9,538 nt of DNA from NCBI GenBank assembly GCA_023623095.1, contig JAMNXX010000320.1, forward strand, positions 1-9,538. Reading direction: 5' to 3'. Under the pieces are notes generated by a model. That model made no database searches. It worked only from the letters and a program-made list of their open reading frames with translations, and was not told the DNA's origin. Positions 1 to 6,332 of the stretch are shown here, piece after piece. The DNA is from Bacillota bacterium (GTDB lineage: Bacteria > Bacillota > Clostridia > Peptostreptococcales > Thermotaleaceae). Position 1 is the first letter of the stretch. Each line of letters starts with the position of its first letter. The translations under genes were made by a program, and so were the position numbers.

Positions 1-5
1 AAAAG

Positions 6-974
6 ATGGAATTAAACAAAGTTGAAAAAAAACAATTGGTTTCATTTTATGAAACGATGTATAGAATGAGAAGATTTGAGGAAGAAGTGTTTGAGCTTTA
101 TAAGCAAGGATTGATGCCTGGCTTGGCACATCTTTATTTAGGAGAAGAGGCGGTTGCCACAGGCGCATGTGCCGCTCTTAACGAAGATGATTATATTGGG
201 AGCACCCACAGGGGCCATGGACATCTTGTGGCAAGAGGAGCCGACATAAAGAGAATGATGGCAGAAATATTGGGGAAAAAAGATGGCTACTCGAAAGGAA
301 AAGGAGGCTCCATGCATATTATGGCTCTGGACAAAGGAATTTTGGGAGCCAATGGAATCGTAGGCGGAGAAATTCCGATTGCGACAGGAGCAGCATATAC
401 GGCCAAGGTCAAGAAGACAGGGCAAGTCGTTATATCGTTTTTTGGGGATTCAGCAAGCAATCAAGGGACTTTCCATGAAAGCTTGAACATGGCAGGAGCA
501 TGGGATTTGCCGATTGTTTATATCATTGAAAACAATCTTTATGGAATTTCTGTAGATATTCGCAAGGTAACAAAAGTGCACGATCTTTCCGTTCGAGGAC
601 AATCCTATGGTATTGAAGGAGTTAGCATTGATGGAATGGATGTCATCGAGGTATATGAAACAGTCAAAAAAGCGGTTGAGAAAGCCCGCAGGGGAGAAGG
701 CCCCACATTAATTGAGTGCAAAACGTATCGCTGGCAGGGACACCATGTAGGGGATCCAGCTACGTACAGACCGGCGGAAGAAGTAGCTTATTGGAAAGAA
801 AGATGTCCATTAAAGCTTTTTAAAGAAGCAGCGCTTCAACAGAATCTTTTCAGTGCAGAGGAATTTAAGGATTTAGAGGATAAGATTGAAAAAGAAATTC
901 AGGATGCGGTTGCTTTTGCAAAAGAGAACCCATATCCAGATATATCAGAAGCTTTTACAGATATTTTTGTTTAA
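6..974 (+). CDS. acoA: Acetoin dehydrogenase E1 component, alpha subunit (TPP-dependent)
   Basis: With AcoB it forms the thiamine-diphosphate E1 enzyme, which cleaves acetoin to acetaldehyde and an acetyl unit that is transferred to E2-bound lipoate. Seen in the 322-residue product: the E1-alpha opening YRMRRFEEEVFELY, the STHRGHGH block, GKGGSMHI, KGILGANGIVGG, and the TPP/Mg motif running from FFGDSASNQG (GDS at residues 147-149) to NN (176-177). The usual GDG is GDS here. A further conserved His-rich block, RWQGHHVGDPATYR, lies near residue 245. Length matches the family (about 320-330). The family blocks resemble acetoin dehydrogenases more than pyruvate or branched-chain E1s, but substrate is inferred, not proven. 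The ATG at 6 is taken as the start because family length fits; only 5 nt lie upstream, so the ribosome binding site is not visible. AcoB follows after 17 nt. Confidence 0.9.
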   Translation: MELNKVEKKQLVSFYETMYRMRRFEEEVFELYKQGLMPGLAHLYLGEEAVATGACAALNEDDYIGSTHRGHGHLVARGADIKRMMAEILGKKDGYSKGKGGSMHIMALDKGILGANGIVGGEIPIATGAAYTAKVKKTGQVVISFFGDSASNQGTFHESLNMAGAWDLPIVYIIENNLYGISVDIRKVTKVHDLSVRGQSYGIEGVSIDGMDVIEVYETVKKAVEKARRGEGPTLIECKTYRWQGHHVGDPATYRPAEEVAYWKERCPLKLFKEAALQQNLFSAEEFKDLEDKIEKEIQDAVAFAKENPYPDISEAFTDIFV

Positions 975-991
975 TTGAGGGAGGAATTGTT

Positions 992-1978
992 ATGAGCAAA
1001 AAAACGAGAGAAATCACTTATGCACAAGCGATCTGCGAAGCATTAGATGAAGAAATGCAAAGGGATGAAAATGTTGTCCTGCTTGGAGAAGACGTTGGAT
1101 TTTTGGGAGGAAACTTTAAAACATCCGTTGGATTGTTAGATAAATACGGAGAGTGGAGAGTAAAAGATACACCTATTTCTGAAAGCGGATTTGTAGGAAT
1201 GGGAATCGGCATGGCTTTAACAGGGATGAGGCCTGTTATCGAGTTGATGTTTTCAGATTTTCTGTTGGTTGCGGCAGACCAAATATTTAACCAAGCTGCG
1301 AAGATCATATACATGTCAGGCGGACAGGTGAAAGTGCCTTTGGTAATCCGTACACCCATTGGAGCCGGAAGATCATCTGCGGCACAGCACTCACAAAGCA
1401 TGCAGGCAATGGCGGCTCACTTTCCGGGGATCAAGGTGGTCGTTCCATCGACTGCTGTAGAAGCCAAAGGATTATTAAAAACAGCGATTCGTGATGATAA
1501 TCCGGTATTATTTTTTGAGCACAAGATGATGTATAATTCTAAATTCGAAGTGCCGGATGAAGTCGAGCCGATTCCATTCGGAAAAGCAAATGTTGTAAGA
1601 GAAGGAAAAGATATTACGATCGTAGCGACTTCTTCTATGGTTGTTAAATCACTTCAAGCTGCTGAAAAGTTAGCCAAAGATGGAATAGATGCTGAAGTAA
1701 TTGATTTAAGAACGATTGTACCGTTGGATAGAGAAACTATCATCGAATCTGTCAAAAAAACGGGGAAACTCCTTATTACAGATGAAGCGTATGAAAGATG
1801 TGGCATAGGATCAGAAATTGCGGCAGATGTTATGGAGGACGTTTTCTATTATTTAGATATGCCGATCCTTCGACTTTGCAATCCAAATGTTTCACTGCCA
1901 TTCAGTCCAGCTTTAGAATTCCCGATTATCCCTTCTGCAGATAAAGTGTATGAAAAAGTAAAAGAAGTGTTCAGGTAA
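992..1978 (+). CDS. acoB: Acetoin dehydrogenase E1 component, beta subunit
   Basis: Partner of AcoA in the E1 heterotetramer. The 328-residue product has the transketolase pyrimidine-binding and C-terminal domains of the E1-beta family. Seen: REITYAQAICEALDEEM at the N-terminus, LLGEDVG (30-36), DTPISESGFVGMGIGMA with the Glu (E64) that activates TPP in this family, the AAQHSQS loop with H133, and the C-terminal-domain segment DITIVATSSMVV followed by IDLRTIVPLD. The protein ends with the usual FSPALE-x-IIPSADK segment. Length is standard. The ATG at 992 is preceded by GGGAGG at 979-984 with a 7-nt spacer. Cotranscribed with acoA (17-nt gap) and followed after 43 nt by acoC. The family also includes pyruvate and 2-oxoisovalerate E1 beta subunits; the assignment to acetoin rests on the similarity of the whole operon and on its linked E2 and E3 genes. 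Confidence 0.9.
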   Translation: MSKKTREITYAQAICEALDEEMQRDENVVLLGEDVGFLGGNFKTSVGLLDKYGEWRVKDTPISESGFVGMGIGMALTGMRPVIELMFSDFLLVAADQIFNQAAKIIYMSGGQVKVPLVIRTPIGAGRSSAAQHSQSMQAMAAHFPGIKVVVPSTAVEAKGLLKTAIRDDNPVLFFEHKMMYNSKFEVPDEVEPIPFGKANVVREGKDITIVATSSMVVKSLQAAEKLAKDGIDAEVIDLRTIVPLDRETIIESVKKTGKLLITDEAYERCGIGSEIAADVMEDVFYYLDMPILRLCNPNVSLPFSPALEFPIIPSADKVYEKVKEVFR

Positions 1979-2021
1979 TGAAGCGTCTATATACGAGATA
2001 CCAGATAAAGGAGGGAATAAA

Positions 2022-2249
2022 ATGGCTGAAGTTGTTATCATGCCAAAGCTGGGCTTTAATATGGATGTAGGGAAACTTGTAAAATGGTATAAATCTGAAG
2101 GCGACGAAATTAAAAAAGGGGAGCCCCTTTTTGCAGTGGAAACGGATAAAACGAATATCGACATCGAAGCAACATGTGACGGGGTTGTAAAAAAATTGTT
2201 GATTCAAGAAGGGGACAGCGTAGCCGTTACGACACCGATTGCGATTATT
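2022..2249 (+). repeat. Lipoyl-domain coding repeat, copy 1 (in acoC)
   Basis: This stretch encodes residues 1-76 of the E2 lipoyl domain and is repeated at 3453-3680 at the start of the E3 gene. Over those 76 residues 63 are identical with no gaps. At the DNA level there are long exact runs, for example the 20 bases ending in AAATCTGA at the WYKS region and the CAGTGGAAACGGATAAAAC run around the lipoyl lysine. Conservation of third-codon positions in these runs suggests recent duplication or gene conversion rather than only shared ancestry. Confidence 0.85.
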
Positions 2250-3437
2250 GGTGAAGAAAATGAAGATGTAGAGGAGCTTATTCAAAAAGAATTATCCGTT
2301 GCTGCCGGAAGTTCAGATGAAAAGCCTAATGTTCAGGTTCAAGAGAAGGAAGAGGAAAAAACGGAGATAGCTAAAAGATCGAGCTCGACTCAATTGCAAG
2401 GGACTGATCGAATAAAAATTACGCCAAGGGCCAGAAGAATTGCAGAGGAAAACGATCTGGATATCACTCAGCTTTCGATTGTTGGGACAGGGTTTCAAGG
2501 AGGAATTTGCGCAAGAGATATTTTGAATTTCTTAGAAGAGTCCAAAGTCAAGGCTACCCCGCTGGCACGGAAGTTGAGCGAGCTGGAGAAAATCGATTTG
2601 AATACCGTTCAAGGCAGTGGCGTAAAAGGGAAAATTATGAAACAGGATGTGGAAAATATCATCAACGAAAGAATGAAGCAGGAAAAACCAGAAACAACAG
2701 AAGAAACGACAAAAGAGATAGCAATATCAGAGGATGGAAAAGAAATATTAGAAGTCGTTCCTTATAGCGGAGTTAGAAAAATCATAGGGGATCGCTTATC
2801 GCAAAGCAAATTCACAGCTCCCCATTTATACTTTACTCGTTCTGTAGATTTGAGCAATCTTTTAGCATTTAGAAAGCAGGTCAATGCAAGTCAAGAAAAG
2901 AAAACTTCCGTAACGGATTATATCGTTCTTGCTGCAGTAAAAGCATTGCAAAAATATCCGGATATAAATTCTGCTCTGATTGGGGACAGTATTTATAAAT
3001 ATAAAAGCGTTAATGTTGGTGTGGCAGTTGCAGCAGATAGCGGATTGATTGTGCCCGTAATCAAGAATGCTGAGAAAATGAGCTTAATCGAAATATCGAA
3101 AGAAGCGAGCCGATTAATAGAGAAAGCAAGAGAAGGAAAACTATTGCCGGCTGAATATACAGGAGGTACTTTCTCAATATCCAATTTGGGAATGTTTGGG
3201 ATAGAAAATTTCACTGCGATTATCAATCCTCCAGAGTCAGCAATTCTTGCTGTTAGCGCAACGGAAAAAAGAGCAGTCGTCGTAACGAATGAAAATGGCG
3301 AAGATGAAATTGTTATCCGACCAATGATGAATATAACATTATCGGTGGATCACAGACTGATTGACGGATTGCTTGCAGCGCAATTTGTAGCAGAAGTGAA
3401 GGCACAGCTTGAAAATCCTATCGGGTTAGTATTATAA
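2022..3437 (+). CDS. acoC: E2 dihydrolipoamide acetyltransferase with two E3-binding-type domains
   Basis: Core of the complex: moves the acetyl group from lipoate to CoA. The 471-residue product has an N-terminal lipoyl domain (about 1-78, lipoylation site K43 in VETDKTNI), a charged linker, then two peripheral-subunit-binding-type segments: ITPRARRIAEEN to about residue 170, and ATPLARKLSE to about residue 214. A second acidic, Thr/Glu-rich linker leads to the catalytic acyltransferase domain (about 246-471), which ends with the active-site motif DHRLIDG (H444, D448). One lipoyl domain plus two binding segments is less usual than one plus one; the second segment (GSGVKGKIMKQDV) is closer to consensus than the first (GTGFQGGICARDI). 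The start is supported by AAAGGAGG at 2007-2014, 7 nt before the ATG. The lipoyl coding region is closely repeated at the start of the next gene. The acyl group handled (acetyl) is inferred from context. Confidence 0.9.
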   Translation: MAEVVIMPKLGFNMDVGKLVKWYKSEGDEIKKGEPLFAVETDKTNIDIEATCDGVVKKLLIQEGDSVAVTTPIAIIGEENEDVEELIQKELSVAAGSSDEKPNVQVQEKEEEKTEIAKRSSSTQLQGTDRIKITPRARRIAEENDLDITQLSIVGTGFQGGICARDILNFLEESKVKATPLARKLSELEKIDLNTVQGSGVKGKIMKQDVENIINERMKQEKPETTEETTKEIAISEDGKEILEVVPYSGVRKIIGDRLSQSKFTAPHLYFTRSVDLSNLLAFRKQVNASQEKKTSVTDYIVLAAVKALQKYPDINSALIGDSIYKYKSVNVGVAVAADSGLIVPVIKNAEKMSLIEISKEASRLIEKAREGKLLPAEYTGGTFSISNLGMFGIENFTAIINPPESAILAVSATEKRAVVVTNENGEDEIVIRPMMNITLSVDHRLIDGLLAAQFVAEVKAQLENPIGLVL

Positions 3438-3452
3438 AAGAGGTGAGGATAG

Positions 3453-3680
3453 ATGGCAGAAATCGTAGTTATGCCAAAACTTGGGTTTAACATGTCAGAA
3501 GGGAAACTCGTAAAATGGTATAAATCTGAGGGCGATGAAATTAAAAAAGGGGAACCGTTTTTTTCAGTGGAAACGGATAAAACAAATATCGATATTGAAG
3601 CGACACAGGATGGAGTCGTAAGGAAGCTTTTGATTGAAGAAGGGGATGTCATCGAAGTAACTTTGCCCATTGCAATTATT
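3453..3680 (+). repeat. Lipoyl-domain coding repeat, copy 2 (in acoL)
   Basis: Second copy of the lipoyl-domain coding sequence, matching 2022-2249. It keeps the more usual turn MSEGKLVKW at residues 14-22, where the E2 copy has MDVGKLVKW. The two protein copies differ at 13 of the first 76 positions and diverge freely after residue 76, where the linkers start, so the repeated unit is the folded domain alone. Confidence 0.85.
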
Positions 3681-5177
3681 GCACAACCGGATGAAGACAT
3701 CAGTGATCTATTAGCGGATATAGGAAGCACATCAGAATCAGAAAAAATTGAAGAGGCAGTGCCGCAGGACAAGGATGAGAGGGCAGCGGAAAGTACAGCC
3801 TCCAAAATGGATTATGAAGTTATCGTCATTGGGGGAGGCCCAGGCGGATATGTTGCAGCGATAAAATCTGCACAAGCAGGTAAAAAAACATGTATTATTG
3901 AGAAAGATGCATTTGGAGGGACATGCTTAAATGCAGGCTGCATCCCTACCAAAGCGCTTTTAAGAAGCGTAGAGTCCTTGAATGAAATAAAAGAATGCGA
4001 ATCCTTTGGGGTCATCAATGTGGATGTACAAAATGCTTCATTGGATCTAAAACAAGTTCAAAAACGGAAGGGAAATGTCATAAAGGAGCTTGTGAATGGT
4101 ATCAATGGACTGCTTCGAGCAAATAAAGTAGAAGTGATGGTTGGAAGCGCTTCATTTATTGATAAAAATACAATTGCAGTAGGAGATAGGAAAATAACGG
4201 GAGAAAATATCATTATTGCCACAGGCTCATCGGCGAAAAAATTGCCAATTCCGATAAGCGAAAAAGCGAGGATTCTTACAAGCAAAGAAGCACTTGAATT
4301 AGAAGAAGTCCCCGAGAGTATTATCATTATCGGAGGCGGGGTAATCGGCATAGAATTTGCATATTTCCTAGCAAGCGCAGGAGCAAAAGTAACGATCGTA
4401 GAATTTTTGGATAGAATTTTGCCGATGGTGGATGAAGAAATCGTTGCTCAAGTCACAAAACAGTTAGAAAATATGGGCATTACGATCTATACGGGTGCAA
4501 AGGTAACAGAAATCAAGAAAGATTCTGTGGTTTTTGACAGAGATGGAAAGACTGAAGAAATCGATACAAAGGCAGTGCTTCTGTCTGTTGGCCGTGCACC
4601 GAATTTTGAAGGTTTAAATATTGAATCGGTAGGAATTCGGGTCGAAAAAGGTGCGATTGTTGTAAACGAATATTTAGAAACAAATGTAGAAGGAATCTAT
4701 GCGATTGGAGATGTAAACGGAAAATCCATGTTGGCGCATACCGCTTCTATGGAAGGGATTGTAGCAGTAGAAAATATCTGTGGAAATAAAACGAAGATGG
4801 ATTATTCAAAGATTCCGAGTGCGATTTATATACAACCGGAAATCGCATCTGTAGGGCTCACTGAAAAAGAAGCCGTCAAAAAGTATGGAGAAATAAAAGT
4901 AGGACGCTTCCCGCTTTTGGCGAATGGAAAAGCGAAAGTAGAAGGACAGGAACAAGGATTAATAAAAGTGATTGTGGAGCCAAGGTTGCATGAGATTGTA
5001 GGAGTTCATATCTACAGCAGCCGCGCAACCGATATGATTTCTGAGTTAGTTTTAGCGATGCATTTAGAAGCGACAGCTGAAGAAATGACAAAAGCAGTAC
5101 ATCCGCATCCGACAATCTCAGAAATTATCCCAGAGGCGTTTCATGCAGTTTTAGGCAAAGCGATTCATTTTATGTAG
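3453..5177 (+). CDS. acoL: E3 dihydrolipoamide dehydrogenase with N-terminal lipoyl domain
   Basis: FAD flavoprotein that reoxidises dihydrolipoamide on the complex and reduces NAD+. The product of 574 residues is about 110 longer than a plain E3 because it starts with a lipoyl domain (about 1-78, K43 in VETDKTNI) and a flexible acidic linker (about 79-117). The E3 part then has the FAD-binding GGGPGG (127-132), the redox disulfide GGTCLNAGC (C158/C163), a second Rossmann motif GGGVIG (294-299) for NAD, the FAD-contacting AIGDVNG segment, and the C-terminal catalytic HPTISE (H552/E557). All active-site residues are present. The start at 3453 follows AGGTGAGG (3441-3448), only 15 nt after the acoC stop. 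Lipoyl-bearing E3s are known in some bacteria. The symbol lpdA would be equally fitting; the place in the operon favours a dedicated acetoin E3. A terminator follows at 5241-5297. Confidence 0.93.
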   Translation: MAEIVVMPKLGFNMSEGKLVKWYKSEGDEIKKGEPFFSVETDKTNIDIEATQDGVVRKLLIEEGDVIEVTLPIAIIAQPDEDISDLLADIGSTSESEKIEEAVPQDKDERAAESTASKMDYEVIVIGGGPGGYVAAIKSAQAGKKTCIIEKDAFGGTCLNAGCIPTKALLRSVESLNEIKECESFGVINVDVQNASLDLKQVQKRKGNVIKELVNGINGLLRANKVEVMVGSASFIDKNTIAVGDRKITGENIIIATGSSAKKLPIPISEKARILTSKEALELEEVPESIIIIGGGVIGIEFAYFLASAGAKVTIVEFLDRILPMVDEEIVAQVTKQLENMGITIYTGAKVTEIKKDSVVFDRDGKTEEIDTKAVLLSVGRAPNFEGLNIESVGIRVEKGAIVVNEYLETNVEGIYAIGDVNGKSMLAHTASMEGIVAVENICGNKTKMDYSKIPSAIYIQPEIASVGLTEKEAVKKYGEIKVGRFPLLANGKAKVEGQEQGLIKVIVEPRLHEIVGVHIYSSRATDMISELVLAMHLEATAEEMTKAVHPHPTISEIIPEAFHAVLGKAIHFM

Positions 5178-5240
5178 AAAGAGTTTATCGGGTAGGGTGT
5201 TTGATTTCAGTTCACATATTGCTTCTCTTTAACCTCCTAA

Positions 5241-5297
5241 ACGGGATGAGGATATGGGTTTTTAAATCGCATATTTTCATCCCGTCCAATTTTTTTT
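5241..5297 (+). terminator. Rho-independent terminator of the aco operon
   Basis: A 16-bp stem (5241-5256 with 5270-5285; left arm begins ACGGGATGA, right arm ends TCATCCCGT, with two G-T pairs) encloses a 13-nt loop. A run of eight T (5290-5297) follows 4 nt after the stem. It lies 63 nt past the acoL stop and separates the operon from the hydrolase gene. Confidence 0.85.
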
Positions 5298-5314
5298 ATC
5301 CCTTTCAAGAAGTC

Positions 5315-5329
5315 GTCCGTTATACGGAC
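5315..5329. promoter_or_regulatory. Palindrome GTCCGTTATACGGAC upstream of the hydrolase gene, possible operator
   Basis: A perfect 6-bp inverted repeat (GTCCGT / ACGGAC) around TAT, which stands out in an AT-rich spacer. It has no T-run after it and is short, so a terminator is unlikely; a binding site for a dimeric regulator is possible. It lies 117 nt before the TTG start of the hydrolase gene. The rest of 5330-5446 is very AT-rich and must hold that gene's promoter, but no clean -35/-10 pair stands out; TTGAGG at 5368 with TAATAT at 5394 has a 20-nt spacer, which is too long to be convincing. Confidence 0.35.
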
Positions 5330-5446
5330 TATTTTCATATTATGATTTAAAATTGAATATCGAAATCTTGAGGCGAAAAATATTTTTTCATGGTAATATA
5401 GAATATATAACAATTCACATATCCAGAGAGAAAGGAGAAGCTGTAT

Positions 5447-6040
5447 TTGAAGATCATTTGCATAGGCGATAGCTTAACGTATGGATATGGACTGAATCGA
5501 TCGGATGTTTGGATCAGTCTATTGAAAAATAAGTATCAGACGGAAGTTATCAATAAAGGGATGAATGGAGATTCTACGACAGGGATGCTTTCGCGTTTTC
5601 ATAAAGATGTGATCGAAAGCGGTGCTTCCCATGTGATGATCATGGGAGGCTCAAATGATTTTATCATGAATGTTCCTCTGAGTATCGTTTGCTCAAATAT
5701 TGCCACGATGGTCCATCAATCCAGAAATCATCATATTGTGCCGATAATCGGTATCCAGCCGCCTACGGAACCCGAAATGGCACGGAAATACTGGAGTGAT
5801 ATTGCCGACTATTCAGCAGTCAATCGTACTCTGATGCAATATCGGGAATGGGTTTTAAAGTTTTCAGAAGTTTTCGATGTTGGCGTTATCGATTTCTATG
5901 CTGATTTTCGTCGACATCTGCTGCAAGAAAATCCACATGATATCTACACGGATGGGCTTCATCTTACGCCAAAAGGCAATCAGCTGATGTTTGATACAAT
6001 AAGCAGATGGGTAGAAGCAAACAGAAAATTATTTATATAA
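5447..6040 (+). CDS. SGNH/GDSL-family hydrolase (esterase/lipase-like), cytoplasmic
   Basis: Serine hydrolase of the SGNH fold, likely an esterase, acyl-hydrolase or deacetylase; the substrate cannot be told. In the 197-residue product the four family blocks are all visible: IGDSLTYG at the N-terminus with nucleophile S9, INKGMNGDST (block II glycine), GGSNDF with N70, and TDGLHLTPKG with the D169/H172 catalytic pair. There is no signal peptide, as GDSL starts at residue 7, so it should act inside the cell. The start is a TTG at 5447: AAAGGAG at 5431-5437 lies 9 nt upstream and no ATG gives a full block I. It stands alone, with a terminator on each side, so it is not cotranscribed with aco or the glycine-rich genes. 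Length fits TesA-like single-domain members. Confidence 0.88.
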   Translation: MKIICIGDSLTYGYGLNRSDVWISLLKNKYQTEVINKGMNGDSTTGMLSRFHKDVIESGASHVMIMGGSNDFIMNVPLSIVCSNIATMVHQSRNHHIVPIIGIQPPTEPEMARKYWSDIADYSAVNRTLMQYREWVLKFSEVFDVGVIDFYADFRRHLLQENPHDIYTDGLHLTPKGNQLMFDTISRWVEANRKLFI

Positions 6041-6056
6041 GTGGGGATTCTACAAG

Positions 6057-6097
6057 CCGCTTGGGTTTGTTTCAAGCGGATGTTATGATAAATAACA
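6057..6097 (+). other. Two adjacent hairpins just after the hydrolase stop codon
   Basis: First hairpin: CCGCTTG (6057-6063) with CAAGCGG (6073-6079), 7 perfect pairs and a 9-nt loop. Second: TGTTAT (6081-6086) with ATAACA (6092-6097), 6 pairs and a 5-nt loop. Neither is followed by a T-run, so they are not terminators themselves; the real one is at 6121-6157. They could stabilise the mRNA 3' end or be a protein-binding site. Confidence 0.45.
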
Positions 6098-6120
6098 GCA
6101 TATGATCCGAAAGGGAATTG

Positions 6121-6157
6121 AAAAGCAAACCTCAAATTGAAGAGGTTGCTTTTTTTA
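6121..6157 (+). terminator. Rho-independent terminator of the SGNH hydrolase gene
   Basis: The stem pairs 6121-6133 (AAAAGCAAACCTC) with 6142-6153 (GAGGTTGCTTTT), with one bulged A and an 8-nt loop. The T-tract runs from 6150 to 6157. It lies 80 nt after the hydrolase stop and just before the promoter-like site of the glycine-rich genes. Confidence 0.88.
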
Positions 6158-6170
6158 TTTTAGACTTGTC

Positions 6171-6198
6171 ACATTTCTGATGGCTTGGCCATAGTATA
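6171..6198 (+). promoter_or_regulatory. Candidate promoter of the glycine-rich gene pair, sigma-K-like or sigma-A
   Basis: AC at 6171-6172, a 17-nt spacer, then CATAGTATA at 6190-6198 matches the known Bacillus mother-cell sigma-K pattern (AC, 17 nt, CATANNNTA) at each defined base. A competing sigma-A reading uses TTGTCA at 6166-6171 (5 of 6 matches) and CATAGT at 6190-6195 (4 of 6) with an 18-nt spacer. Either way transcription would start near 6205, giving a leader of about 125 nt. It sits just after a terminator and before the first glycine-rich gene, where a promoter is needed. Confidence 0.55.
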
Positions 6199-6211
6199 TA
6201 GTACAAAAAGG

Positions 6212-6256
6212 ATCGGCAGATTTCGGCGCCAAAGGATATAGGTGCTGTCTGCTGAT
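6212..6256 (+). promoter_or_regulatory. Long hairpin in the 5' leader of the glycine-rich genes
   Basis: ATCGGCAGA (6212-6220) pairs with TCTGCTGAT (6248-6256), and CGGCGCC (6224-6230) pairs with GGTGCTG (6241-6247), allowing three G-U pairs. This gives 16 pairs in all, a 3-nt TTT bulge and a 10-nt loop. It would begin about 7 nt from the expected transcript start. Only a weak T-rich stretch (ATTTTCT) follows, so it could be an mRNA-stabilising stem, an attenuator, or a binding site. No known riboswitch or leader fold was recognised. Confidence 0.55.
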
Positions 6257-6332
6257 ATTTTCTAAATCATGCAAGAGGATATGCAAATATTTTATATTTT
6301 GTAAAGAAAATTATGAAAGGAGATGGATAAGG

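Noticed and set aside
1913..2164. Minus-strand open frames over the lipoyl domains (also 3350-3805), whose translations resemble each other
   Set aside because: They are similar only because they are antisense to the two duplicated lipoyl-domain coding stretches. They have no ribosome binding site context of their own, and the plus-strand frames are clear family members.
2507..2767. Plus-strand 86-codon frame inside acoC
   Set aside because: Out-of-frame reading of the linker and binding-domain region; very Arg-rich and without any recognisable feature.
6118..6180. Short TTG-started 20-codon frame after AAAGGG
   Set aside because: It runs straight through the terminator stem of the hydrolase gene and has no homology signal.
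6285..6299. AT-only inverted repeat AAATATTTTATATTT and a nearby ATGCAA direct repeat in the leader
   Set aside because: Such patterns are expected by chance in sequence this AT-rich and have no supporting context.
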